Part shown: positions 23,742-36,241 of the stretch, in pieces | Position numbering within the stretch: the stretch's first letter is position 1 | How the letters are laid out: the number at the start of each line of letters is the position of its first letter | DNA from: Trichoplax sp. H2 | Taxonomy: Eukaryota; Placozoa; Uniplacotomia; Trichoplacea | DNA: 64,000 bases | Assembly: GCA_003344405.1 (NCBI GenBank) | Contig: NOWV01000212.1 | Coordinates: forward strand, 59,754 to 123,753 | Direction: 5' to 3' | Notes under the pieces: generated by a model | What the model was told of the DNA's origin: nothing | Database searches by the model: none | What the model saw: only the letters and a program-made list of their open reading frames with translations | Translations under genes and position numbers: made by a program

Positions 23742-25660
23742 AGGGAAGCTCTTTCGTGTAGCAGCTTACGCGTAGAATTAATTATTTTTCATCACTTAAA
23801 AAGATAAAATTAAAGTAATCGCATATAGGAGAGAGAAAGTAGCATAGTATTTTTTATAAAATAGAGTAGGTCTCGTTGTTATTTCTACTGAGATGTGACA
23901 TGAAATATTTAAGCTAATACTCAACTGTTCACACTATTAGTCAGTTAGGAATCGTAGCTATCAATATCTAAATTCGTCGTAGACATCCATTTAGAGTCAA
24001 CTTATTGTCGTAATTTTCCTCTATATGGCAAAAATTACGAAAAAAATAATCTAGTGAATTTTATCAGATACATTTGATCTATTGGAGAATAATTTTGAAC
24101 TAAATTAAAGTAAAGTTATTTAAAAAAAGTAAATGTTTACTCTAAATGCACTTAAATCATATCTTTGAATATTGAAATAGATTCTGTTTTATATCGAATT
24201 TACTTTGCGTTTGCCCTTAGTTAAATTAATACTCTTGACAGTCGCTATGATAGCATTTTCTTGGCTTCTGCAAATGCATTAATTGACAAGATATCTATTA
24301 TATTAATAGCTATAAGATGTAGACATATCTTAATGGATGAATCTTATTTATTAATTTCCTATTAGTGACTTACTTAACGTAATAGTCTGATGTATTGATA
24401 GATGAATAAATGACATAGACAACTTCTATCTGATTTTAAAGGGCATTGGATGAGCAAGGAATATTGTAGACTTCTATACTCTACTCTTATTTAACAAAAT
24501 GTGCTACTTATATGCTAGTTTCCATTATCGTTCAATGCGAACAGTATAGCATAGTCTAAAAACGTGAGAGAAATATTCATGAACTAAGGGAGAATAAAAA
24601 TATCTATAGGATTAGCTATTGCATGAGAAACTAGTAGTTTATCATAGGAAGATTAGTATAGGTGCGAATTACAAATCTTTGAACACCCGGAAAACGATAG
24701 CCTGATTAATTTGCTCCGTATATCGCATGAGTTGATCCTTTTGCTAGAATAACTATCTATCATTACTAACTTATAGTGATAATTTCCAGTTGTATGGATG
24801 TTCTACGCCATCATCATATCAGTTACTGTTTCAGGATATTCAACTATCTGAACATAAGAATACTTCGAAATAACACTGTCTACATTTTATTCCTTTCCGA
24901 GTAGCTTTATTACTTTACCAACAACATTTATAAATATCCGGCATTGAAAGACAATCTATAATATTTTTTTGCAGCGAAAGAATCTGGCTGAAATAAATTG
25001 TACACATGGCATTGCAATTAAGCAAGTACCCAATATTATGCCTCGTAATATTGATAGCTCCCTAATGAAATTAGTTGTGGCCTTTAAATCGATTCAGTAT
25101 AGAAAATACAGGCTAAATGGGCATCCATGAATGTAGGCGTTTCGGAGCATGAATATTTACACTGCTCTAATCTTAGATGCTTTTGCAATATTAATCAAAC
25201 CTTGAGTATTAGTTATAGCAAGTTTTCTTTTTCATTAAAGTAAGTGAGGATATTAGTATTCTAAAATCATAGCAATACTTATCGATAGAAAAGACTTAGG
25301 CAATAAGAACGATACGGTAGCTTGAACGATCATTCACGAAATAATGTCAATGTTGCCGGCTAGAGTTTGTCCGAATGCCTATTCTTAAAAAACATGGATT
25401 GATAGTAGCACTAACTTCTCGGAATGTGGATTGTAGAGGCAATATCTCATAAATTAGGAGTAATACAAATCATGAGGTAAATTGAACAAGATATTAAAAA
25501 AATACCATGCCTCTGTTACCAATTAACATTGAATTAGCCAACTAACGTGCAATATACCTAAAAAATATGCTCTACTAAATAAATTAATAACATGGGTACC
25601 ATCGTAAATTATATCCATTGCGAAGAAACTTAAAGCATACGGAAAGATTGCACCTAGAAT
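23742..25660. other. intergenic, nothing recognised
   Basis: AT-rich spacer between convergent CRD loci (copy B on plus, copy C on minus). No frame or repeat could be supported. Confidence 0.5.
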
Positions 25661-28336
25661 CTATAAAGAAGTGGAGATAAAATACCCTGCAAATAGTAAC
25701 AGCAAATTCATCATAACTCTGAGAGCACTATTTGTTGCTGAGTAAGCCTGTTGGCTAGACATCATTAACTTTGTGGACTCTGCTTCAGGAAAGTGAGCAC
25801 AGCTAAATGATTGCTCAAACCCTTTTCGAAAGACCGCTGGCAAGCCAATGCAAGAGAAGGAATTGCCGTCAAGAACCAAAACCTTAACAGTTGATAAATA
25901 CTACTTCGTGTTTCAACTAGAATAAAAATAATAATCATTTACCATTTTATGCCTTCTTGGCTTTGCTCTTTGGTGACTCTACCAACAATCTTCGAGCCAT
26001 CAGCGCTACAAAACGGAACAACATTACAAGTAATGTCAAGCCACTTTGTCGTACAACTTTTGTTTATATTGGCTTGCATGAAACCGGTCTTTAGGGTAGC
26101 AATATTTAGTCTTTGGTAGGGTATATTACTTAACATCCAAGTAGGAAATTGAATATCTTGAGGTAAATGACCTCAGGATTGAGCCTCGATGGCTTTTTCT
26201 TGTGTAGGTACACATTTAGCCAAATCATAGAGCTGATCGGCATCAAAACTTAATGTTCCAGTGTAACTTTTAGAGTTATAGCCAAAAAATGGCCAGCAAG
26301 AGCCGACTGTCGTGCAGTCTGTGGTATAATTCTGATAGGTAAAGGATGTTGCATCAGCAGAACATTGAGGTAAAGCGGATTTGCACATCATATTATTGAC
26401 GGCTTCAGCACAAGCCTTGGGTAACTGAGCCTGGATCATGACATAGCTGTTCATTGCAAACATTAAAAATCGCGATATTCGATTAAGGATAATGGTGGGA
26501 ACTTTATAACTGATACCACAGAATGTTTGGATGTTGCTGCCAGGTAAACTGCAAGAGTTTAAATCAGTTGCTACCCAAACTGTCACTTCATGAGAATGTC
26601 GTTTAGCCATCGATCGAGTGGTCTAAATAAGTAATAGTTGAATTCTTTAAGGAAGTTTAATGTAGCCAACATTGACGAGAAGTCGAGATTTAATGAAATT
26701 AAACGTGTAACCCTCTACTTTACCCTATTTTTTAATGCACATCTGCAGATTAAGGTTGTAAAATTGTATAAATCGAATTTTTGCCGAAAAGACACCATAT
26801 CAGTAAGGCAATGTTGTAGTTGGCTTAAAGTCGAAATTATCTACAAGAATGAGTTATAATTTGACACTGCTTGACCACAGTAAAACTATGAAATTATTGT
26901 GTTAAGGATACAAGTTTTGGCATAGGAAAATAGACTTGACTGAATGTTAGATTTACACTTTGCAGTAGTATTTTTAATTTTGAAATGTTAAGATTTGGAT
27001 TTGTTTTACAGAGGTCGAAACGATCATTTTCTTCCACTTAATCATCCTAGTCCTTCATTGTCATGCATAACTATCAACTTCTAAATTGATAATCCTCGAA
27101 AGACTATAGCTAAGACTTTCATCGATTTCAAGGATTGTCAACGATGTTGATGAATAATGCTCATTTTACATTTATTACAATTCTACGAGCATGTCAAAAT
27201 TACGGAAGCAATACACGTAATCATTGAATAAACTGTAAGTGATTGGCAGACTCGTTCTGAGAGGTCTAGATAGATTTAGCATTGCACGCCTCAAAGATGA
27301 AGTAGAAAATAGATTACTTTAAATGACATGAATGGAATGAATAGCGAGTAGTTTCTGATGTATTAGGAAATGGATTATTTTAACCTATGAGGATGAATTA
27401 TGCTCAGTTTGGATCTATTAAACTTTGACATGTAGACATGAAGATTACCGAAGGAAAAGAAGAAATCATTGAATAAAATGCATGCGATTTGGAAGCTCGT
27501 TACGGAGTGATCTCAATGAATTTAGATTCCATGTTTCATTGAGAAAGCTACCTCTGCTTTGCAAAAGATATAAATGGAAAGAGATAATTTGAGCCGATGT
27601 TGATGGATGATGCTCTGCTTGGATTCATTAAAACTTTTACGAACACATGAGGATTACGGAAGGAAATAAATGAAAGAATTCAATGTAGTAAAATGCTTTC
27701 GATCTCAAGACTTGTCGTTGAGTAGCCTCGATCAATTTCGATGTGATGCTTAGCTGAGAAGTTAGCTATACACTCGTTATAGACGAAATAGATTATTTGA
27801 ATGAAATTTAGTTAAATGGGAGTTAGAGAAATTTTTAGTGTATGTTTAACCTGCAGTATCGATCCCATTTCAATTTTATGATTATATCAAGAGTGTGTAA
27901 GATAGACTGAAATCAGTTCTTCTCTCTTGTGCTAAAATCATCCTTGTTAATCAGTACAACTTGACTAGTCTCTTTGCAAATAGTTTTGAGAAAATTAATC
28001 TGTTATTGCACCTAGAAATATTCGCACTGGAATAATATAAAGTAAAATAGCACTATTTCATACTAATTAGAATGGTGGCTGCAGTGGTAATTCTTGGCTT
28101 TAGAATGAGACTTTATAGGTAGTACGTAAAACTAGCAGTTTGCTTGTCATATAGACTGCCATCACTTAGCAAACTTTACCTAAAATGATTACTTTGCTCT
28201 TCAACAGAACATCCTTGACTGTATTTAATAACATAGAACCGCCATCTTGGAAATGATCCTGACTGGAAGCAAGGGCAGGATGGCTACCAAATAAAATAGA
28301 TATGACTAGAACAGAATGAAGTATTGACTTGAACAT
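25661..28336 (-). pseudogene. disabled tandem Frizzled-CRD gene (copy C)
   Basis: The three-exon plan of copies A and B is recognisable: exon 1 28193-28336 (signal peptide ILHSVLVISILFGSHPALA, 48 codons), exon 2 25943-26622 (680 bp) and exon 3 25661-25844 (hydrophobic GPI-type tail). Three kinds of damage are visible. A TGA (26173-26175) stands exactly where module 2 has its second conserved Cys, and the frame continues beyond it without another break. Two other conserved cysteines are Ser: the last Cys of module 1 and the Cys in the QQC motif of module 2. The acceptor of exon 3 reads TTGCATTGG|C where the family has ...AG|C, and the nearest upstream AG would shift the frame. The exon 1 donor I used (GTAATC) is weak; GTAAAG 19 bases further would change phase. 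The damage points to a recent pseudogene. A sequencing error or selenocysteine recoding at the TGA is less likely. Confidence 0.8.
27140..27830. repeat. three diverged repeats (~210-245 bp) in intron
   Basis: Within intron 1 of copy C, the anchor ATTAC(G/C)GAAG occurs at 27200 and 27444, with a truncated match (ATTACGGA) at 27653. Each is preceded by an ATGCTC block and followed by ATTGAATAAA-like and CTCGTT-like blocks and an A(A)ATAGATTA(C/T)TT segment. Confidence 0.6.
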
Positions 28337-29855
28337 GTTAGTCAATTGGTTTCTTCTCTTAAAGCTTTCCTCCTGCTAGTCAATAAAAATCACCGAGGTA
28401 AGGACTTAAATGATTACGCTGTGAAATGGTTTAAAAAGGACTTATATGCTACCTTGGGTCACCGAATATCATTTAATGGGTCAGAATCTTCTTTCGCGGC
28501 CGTTAGATTACAGAGGATGCAAACTAGAAATTGATGCTTGCAACCATTTCATTGGATTAAATGGTTACCAGTTATTATTGGATATCAAGTTGTTGTTTAT
28601 GTCCGTTTAGCAAGCCTCTGTTTATTTATTTGATCTTTCCGATATTGCTTGAGAAAAAGTGTGCTCAACTTTTCAATGATTGGGTCGTAGCTCTGTCACA
28701 ATAAGATACCGATTTACTTTAGATTAATAGTCTAGGATTATGAAGCAGAGAACTGTGCTATCAACTTTGTTATAGAGGCATTATTGGTATTTTTCGCTCG
28801 TCACTATTCGTTATTATAAAATGTTAGAGCAGAAATTATTCATAATGCTTGTCATACTGCGCAATTTGGAGGCCAAAATATATCTAATTCAAGGTTTTAG
28901 CGAGTGTATGCTTTTCTGTTCATCATTTAAATTTTAGGTTATACTCTGCTATATTGACATGTAAAGCTAGACAGGAGGCTTTACCTTTGTGAACAATTTT
29001 ATATTATGATAACGAGGAGTGTGAAAAATTTCGATCATATCTTGTTAGATCAAGCTATACCCTAACGTTATCATTAGGTAAGAAATAATCGCGGCATCCG
29101 TAATTTTGGTGTTACTATGCCGAACTCATAATAAGAGAATTCTACGTAGTTGACAACTTCGTGTTTAAATTAAAATTTGAAGAAAGCTTAGAATATCATT
29201 GCAGAATTCATATCCACCTTGCCATACCCGCCGTAGCATATCGAGTTATGCCATGCAAATAAGAGCTAATGGGAAATTTTTGTGTAGTCAACAAATTGGA
29301 TAAATCAAATTCTGTAATATAAATCTTGTAATAAAGTGTCTTCTCAAAAATACAGCATGAGCTACAGTTTCTTATAAATTTCACTTTATTACATAAGATT
29401 AGGTTCGTCTCCTAACTACCAAGGACTATCTAGTTTCAATAGGACTATCTTTTACAGCGAAAGTTCGCGGTTTATATACTCTTTATTACAGAATGAATTT
29501 TACACATTGCAATCATATCTTGCTAATTAAGTCGCAAGATAGCAGTCTTTCATCGCGCAAGCTATTCATTATTCACGCGTCTAATTAAAGCGCCACAAAA
29601 CAACTCTCTGAGCACTAACATAATTTGCACTATCTATTATTATCATGAAATCTTAATATAAACATTTCAATAGTATCAAGGTGATACGCATGTAAACCTT
29701 TGCTTCAAATAGATATCTTCAAAATCATACTGTCTAACAAATGAGTACTACTACTCTCGTAGAGTCTTACAATCATATTCCAAGCAATATTTGGGGATGC
29801 ACGATAAATTTAAAGAAATACCGGTGGCGGTCAACAATTGAGATAGTATACTCGT
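28337..29855. other. intergenic, nothing recognised
   Basis: AT-rich spacer upstream of copy C. The plus-strand frame 28346-28534 (62 codons) has no domain and is not called. Confidence 0.45.
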
Positions 29856-29859
29856 TCTT

Positions 29860-30330
29860 CTAATAGTTTTACCCTTTTATGGCCTCTATGCATTGCTTTT
29901 TACTGGCTACGTTAACTATTCTTTTCTAGTCATGGCCGCAAAATGAAAAGTTTCAGACAAGTGCAAATAGCCCAAATACTTTTGCAACGTTGAGAAGGTC
30001 CAACAAGATTTGCTATGTTGTGAACTCTATTCTATACATTTATGATGTGATCTAGAATAGTGGGTAAAATCCAGGTAGGAAATGTGACATTCTTGGAAAT
30101 TGCTTGCATGTCTGATGTAGGACTGGCGAATTTAATGAAAGACAGTAGCTATAATTATATTGTCGGCTTGTAGTCGCTAGACAACTATTCTCGTAGCCAG
30201 CTAAATAACCTTTCCCTTGATGGAGGTATTTCTTCAACTCGACGCAAGTTTTGGTCATATTTTGGTAAGCAAAGGCTGAAGAGTCAGCTGAGCATGAAGG
30301 TAGATAACTTTGGCAAAGGCAGTTTTGAGT
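29860..30330 (-). pseudogene. decayed tandem-CRD exon (copy D)
   Basis: On the minus strand the sequence follows the CRD exon 2 plan. It starts with a Cys-x6-Cys core (CQSYLPSC), then 15 residues to the next Cys, five residues, and Tyr where a Cys belongs. After a one-base frame change comes NVTFPTWILP, matching the family's ITFPTWIIP. Further downstream KRIVNVASKKQC matches the NKIVSGITQQQC region, preceded by an in-frame TAG and further frame disruption. The end retains a donor-like GGGTAAAA at the family's split-codon position. Stops and frame changes throughout make this an old pseudogene. The 68-codon frame 30052-30258 is only its longest intact piece. Confidence 0.7.
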
Positions 30331-30414
30331 AGTCTTTTTATACTATGGTGATAGTTTTCGAATCACCATCAATTCATATGTGCTTTTAACAAATGAATAA
30401 ATATCGTTCAAAGC

Positions 30415-30618
30415 TTAAAAGGTTGCAACACTGTATGTTTTAGGTAGATTACAATGTAGCCGGAGGATAGCTTCTGATCGAACACAAGATTCCCATTTCT
30501 CCCATGACCAATATACTAATGTTATATTCAGTTCGTATATTATACTTGCGAAGAGGCTACATTGAGGCAATTGAGAGCACAAGGTAGCATTAATACTATC
30601 TTTAAATTCAAAGTACAC
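30415..30618 (-). pseudogene. possible further CRD fragment
   Basis: A 67-codon minus-strand frame contains DSINATLCSQLPQCS, resembling the Cys-x5-Cys core of CRD module 2, and later WEKWESC. The other expected cysteines are absent or displaced. It sits immediately upstream of the copy D remnant and could be part of that locus or a separate relic. Confidence 0.4.
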
Positions 30619-33600
30619 GGCAAGGAATAAAAAATATACAAAGCCAAAGAATTTTTGATTTAGAATGATTTTAATTAATTATTTAACTATCACATATAAG
30701 TAATATCTTTGATGATAATATTGATACTCTGCTTTTACGTGAAGCAAATTAATTACTAAAACTAAACCCGCTCATACCACTTTGCCAACATATTAATCAA
30801 TTTCTGATGTCCAGGAAATGAACTATTGCAATCAAATTATGATCATAATACAGCAATGTAAATAATTTCAGTGGATGCAGCATTCGTAGGATGAGTCTTC
30901 ATGATAAACACCTAGCTATTATTTATGTTTTACTATAATTAGTGATGACTTTGTAAACATAGCACATACACACCAGTGCCCACTAAAACGAGCATTTTCC
31001 CTCCTTATGATAGTAAGGAACAGTAAAACAAGATAGAAAAATTGAGGGAACAAGAACTGCTATTTTTAAAGATGGGCCAATCGATACCAACCAAGATTAT
31101 GTACTCATTTGCCACGTGGAAAAACTGCTCAAATAGGAATACCGGTTGTAATCAATTTTATATTTCAAATTTCCTAATCCCAACACGATCATATCCTTGT
31201 AAGAGTGGATTAAGGAGGAGAATAGAAAATGTTTCAATAATGAGAAATGGCGATACTACCTTCAGCCATCAAAGAAAGAAGTATTGATACCCAGATGAGC
31301 TGCTAATAAATAAATCTCCTTGCTGTTGGAGAAGAATACCTTAATTGGATGTACAAAATTATTATCGTGAAATTGAGCAATAAACTTGCTAATATTCTAA
31401 GGTCAATCCTAATGTAATAAAAGTGTCTCACAATAATGGTCTTATTCAAATGGTGTTTTCTAAAAGGCTTTTACTACAAGGTTTTTAAGAATAGTAGAGC
31501 AATAATCAACCACAGCAAAAATCTAATCTAAAATTTAAAATATTCCGAGCTCAAAGTGAAGTGAAGCCTCTCTTTCCTATGTAAGCTCATCTCCACAGTT
31601 CCTAAATGCATTTCCATCGTTGTCAGCAATATTGCTTATAGGATTCTCAACTTCTTTAGAAGCTGTAAACTACTTTTCAAATCTACTATTATGCAAACTG
31701 TAAGTCCTTTCAATAGAATAAGAAATTCAATTTAATGACTGATTTCAAGCTGTGCTACAGTCTACATTTGGCATGCAGGTGTGCAATTCAATCAATAAAT
31801 TCTGATCTGTTTAATAATCAATTTTAGACCAAAATAGGACCGATTTAAGTCTGGGCATAAATAGCGCTTTTAAAAGCAGTGTTATCACTTAGAAATGATC
31901 CATTATAACAGTAAAACTTATAATTTATTCAATCCCTGATATTTCGTTGGATAACCTTCAAGCTTCTTCGATATCTTTGTAAAGTATCGGCCTTAAGGCT
32001 TTGAATAATGTCGATATATTTTTCATCATCAATTGCGTCTAAATTTCCATCGGTAAACTAAACGATTCTATGATAGCAGTTAAAATTAAAATTATCTTTA
32101 TAGATACCATTTATCTATAGACAGTATGAATGCCTTCGGATTAACGCTAAATAGTGTCAATTTGAGCTAGATATAGAATTTTCTCTAAGGTTAAAGTGCT
32201 TTTGGGCTTGAGTTTTTAATTATGAACATTATTCAATATCCGATTAAAAGTAACCAACAAAAATAAGTTGCAATCGTAAAATTGTATTTAATTTTGAATA
32301 CTTTCGAAATTGAAGATGTATTGATGTAATGATATAAGGTTGACAAAGAATTTCAGCAAATTCCTTAAATTAAAGGCCTTGTATTTTCATAGAAAAGACT
32401 TCAGTATTTTATAAAAAGTAAAGTGTATGTAGAAGATTAGGCCGCAGCTTGATAATAAAACGGTTATTCAACCCTAAACAGGCTTAAAAATTTTAGCAGA
32501 TTACTTAGAATTCCATAGTGTTTATTTTTCTGGCAAATAATTTATAACTTATATTTATATTTGTATTTGTATTTATATTTATATTTATAATTGCACGGAA
32601 CATAATTTTTATGTTGCCTATTGGCCTGTGGTTTGATTATGAATAATTGATTAGATAAATGGATTACGAAAAAATTATAATCGATACTTTTGAATTGCGT
32701 AGTATTTATTTTTCTTTACTGATTAAAAATCGATTCACATTCTGATGCTAAAAATACTTATACCCAATTAAATTCAACTGATCTCATTCCCTACTGGTAA
32801 AGTAAATAGGAGTCAGTTGATGTAATCTCATTAAGTATAGCACGATACAATTTGGCTCATTTTGCATCAATTCCAAGTTTTAATCGCTTCTTTCCATGAT
32901 AACTATTACGGTAAGAAAATATTATGGGTAATAAGAATTCACACATCAGTGATGGAATCGTCTCATCTTAGAATATCCATAAATATTTTTTAGACTTTAG
33001 CATACTTGTAAGTGTAAATAATAAGTAAGTAATAGCTATTCCATTATTGTACTTATAATGGCATTGAAAATAAGGTAAGTTCAATTTCAGGAATGAAATA
33101 AGACATACTATTGACAAGTCATTGCAGCGATAGAGATGCAGACATGAATTGGGCCTTAGTAGCGGAAAAATATGAGATGGTAAATAAGTATATGTTGCCT
33201 TTTCCAATGCGATATTCATTATGGCACAGTATTCAATTTCAGTACTAATACAATAAAGGATCAAATGGACAAATTATTACAAAAATAAAGGTGTGGATGT
33301 ATATTGCTTATAGTAGCGTAAAATATGGGATTATCAATAAAAAGTATAATTATACATATTCAATTCTCTATTACTGTAGTTTTATTGATATTACATCTAA
33401 GTAGTAGAAATATAAGAGATCATCTGTACAAGTTACTACAAAGATATAGATGAAGATGATTGTCCTTGATAACCTAAAAATATCGTAAATAATGTAAAGA
33501 TACATATTAGGTACTCCAATATACTATACTACACGTGTAATAGTATTAAATCTCGCTGATAATATGTGTATCCAAGGACAAGCTACTATAGAGAAAGAGT

Positions 33601-35239
33601 TGTAGATTTCGACTGTTATAAGTAGTATAAAGATATAGCTATCAAATAAAATGTATATGATAGGTATTTCTGTATTAAACCTAAGAAATAATAAGAAATC
33701 AAGTAGTAATGGACGAGAAACTATTGAAAAAATGAATACCTTTGAAATCGAACTTATATTGGGTTTAGGGTAGAACACTAGTTTATTATAATTTGTAACA
33801 CCCAGTTTATCTTTATTACCATGTTTAAAAGTATTATAAAAAGGTAGACTACGAATTTGACCAACTAAACTATTTAACTCGAAGGAGACTATTCTTAAAT
33901 CCCAAAAATGGCTTAATTCTAAGTCTTCTTACTTCATACTTTCTTGAGCTACTTGACTACTGAGCCACATTTTCTTGTAAATGCTGCTCAAGCATTTAGT
34001 GATATCAGATATTAAATTTATTACTTTAATTACTCTAAATCAACCAAGCTATTAATTAAGTAGGATTAGATAAATGATATCCTAAATATGCGAAAAGACA
34101 TATGCGAGAAGACCTAATTAATGAAAATCTTTATTGAACTTTAAATTGTAACTTTTTGCTGTTTATAACAACTATCTATAAGAAAAATAAGACAGAATCA
34201 TAATTTCTTCGATATGATACTCGGATCAAAATTTTCGGGTTTATACTACTTTCAATAGCAAAATAGTGTAATTCGTACTGCACTTTAGAATCAAAATTAG
34301 CTTCCAGTTTTATCAAAATTGTAGCGTATATGCTATGCAGATTAAATACACATATATTCCTTCAATTACAAACTTACATTACATCCTTTTTACCAAAATG
34401 AATCTGCTGATTGTTCGGCAGATCCACGCGAATAAAGTAGAAGTTAAGTTTGTAATATACTAAGATATCAAGTAAAATCGAATGCAATCAAATCAAATTA
34501 GCTATTTTAAAGATATGATACTTATTATAACGCTAAAGCTTAAAGAAGTATTCTAAAAATTAAACCTTCATTACGATGCTATGGAAAATTTATGACTGAA
34601 ATAGAGATGTTGGTATAGACTATCCTTACTGAAGTAAGAATACGGATAAATATTATAAAGACGAAATTGAACGACGAACAAATCTATTTCTCAGGTAATT
34701 TTTCAAATCTGTAGCGAAGTTATCTTTTAATTTCCAGTACAATTTATAAGAAGATGTATTAATTGATGTGGTACTAAGAATAACAAAATCAAAGCGGTAG
34801 CATTGATTAACCCGATTTGGAAGGATAACGAAGATGTTCCATTGGTTTCAGAAGTTACATTTGGATAGTAATTGCAGAATTGACGTTTACGTAAATTGAT
34901 TCTTGTCTTTTCTGGCAGACTAATAATTAAAAAAGCAAGATTAGATCAATAGCTAGAGTCTAAGGAATGATTGGAATACACATAGTATGAGTTTACAGTA
35001 TTTTATCATCTAGAGTTATTGCCATGACATTGAATGTGGCGACTTAAGTAGGAAGTAGTTGAATAGCAAAATAAGGATAAAAGAATTTCATACGTAATCA
35101 ATTTAGAAATGATGAATTTTTGCAGTTCTATACGATGAAGTCAAATCCATACTGTGGTTTACGAAACGTTATAAAGCTGGAGAAAAAAATTATAAGTCAA
35201 CATTGAATTTGGTTTCTTTCACTCTTTTATAACCACCAG
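30619..35239. other. intergenic, mostly featureless
   Basis: AT-rich spacer holding one microsatellite (listed separately). Frames at 31042-31287, 32968-33264 and 33524-33778 show no domain or splice partners. Sequence at 33300-33780 looks internally repetitive but could not be resolved into clear units. Confidence 0.4.
32549..32593. repeat. ATTTAT/ATTTGT hexamer microsatellite
   Basis: About seven consecutive hexamers of the form ATATTT/GTATTT/TTATAT occur in register. Confidence 0.8.
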
Positions 35240-35339
35240 TATTTTCTGAATAATCAACTAGCTTCCATGAAAGCTACCCGAGGTATTACAATTGGGGTTG
35301 CTCGTGATAGCTTATAGTTTTTAAGCTTAATGACGGTCT

Positions 35340-35860
35340 TACTATTTAATGATATTCAATATAATCAATGCAATCCACAATGATCAATTGGCTTTCATTC
35401 AAACCGTCTGATAGGGTGCAATTGAATTTTATTTCAATAGCTTTTAATTGTTAATTTAATGACAGCAATATCGATCGGAATGTTCATGCAACTTGTTCAC
35501 TAATATTCAATATAATCAATGTTATTTAGAAGGCTCAACTTGCTTGCATTAGAGATATCTGATATACTAATATTGAACTTTATCTTGATTACTTTTAATT
35601 TTAAAGCTCATTAACAGTCCCTATTGATCGGTAAGCTCTTGCAATTTGCTAGCTAAGGTAATATTCGACATATTTAATGCGATCCAGAATGATTAAGATG
35701 CTTCCAGTTAAGCTATCGGATATACTACAATTGGGCTTCATCTTGATATCTTTCAGTTTCAACGCTTAATAGCAGTTCTATCGAACGGCATTTCAAAGTA
35801 ACTTATTTACGAATATTCAATACGATAACGCAATCCTGTAAAGAGGGGATCTATGGAATA
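35340..35860. repeat. four diverged repeats of ~150-160 bp
   Basis: The anchor AATATTCAATATAATCAATG (variants AATATTCGACATATTTAATG and AATATTCAATACGATAACG) appears near 35352, 35503, 35651 and 35813. Between anchors a GCTTNCA...AAGCTA(C/T) block, a TACAATTGGG block and a TTAATGACAG-like block recur. The array lies just downstream of the copy E CRD gene. Confidence 0.7.
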
Positions 35861-36241
35861 CCCTAGAAAAGGCTATTATTAAGGTAAGGCATTGCTAATA
35901 GAAAGGCTTTGGTTAGTATGAGTAATCATAATGGAGTTGATGAATTCTTCTACACTATTAATGACTTCATTTCGCTAGTTGCACAAGTATTTTACATTAA
36001 ATATAAATAAGTTTATGATGCCTGCATAAGCTATAAGAAGCTTAAATTAATTTTTTTTTAAACTTTACATGCCTAAAACGTCTCATTTTCTTGATAACTA
36101 GCAAATTGTTTCAATTTTGGATCAATTACTCCATCTTTAGTTATTAGCGCCAGAATATGTTTTAGTCACCATCAACTTGATTCATATTCAATTTATCACT
36201 GCGACAACTAGTAGAAATGGAATATGAAGTTATTCACTTAC

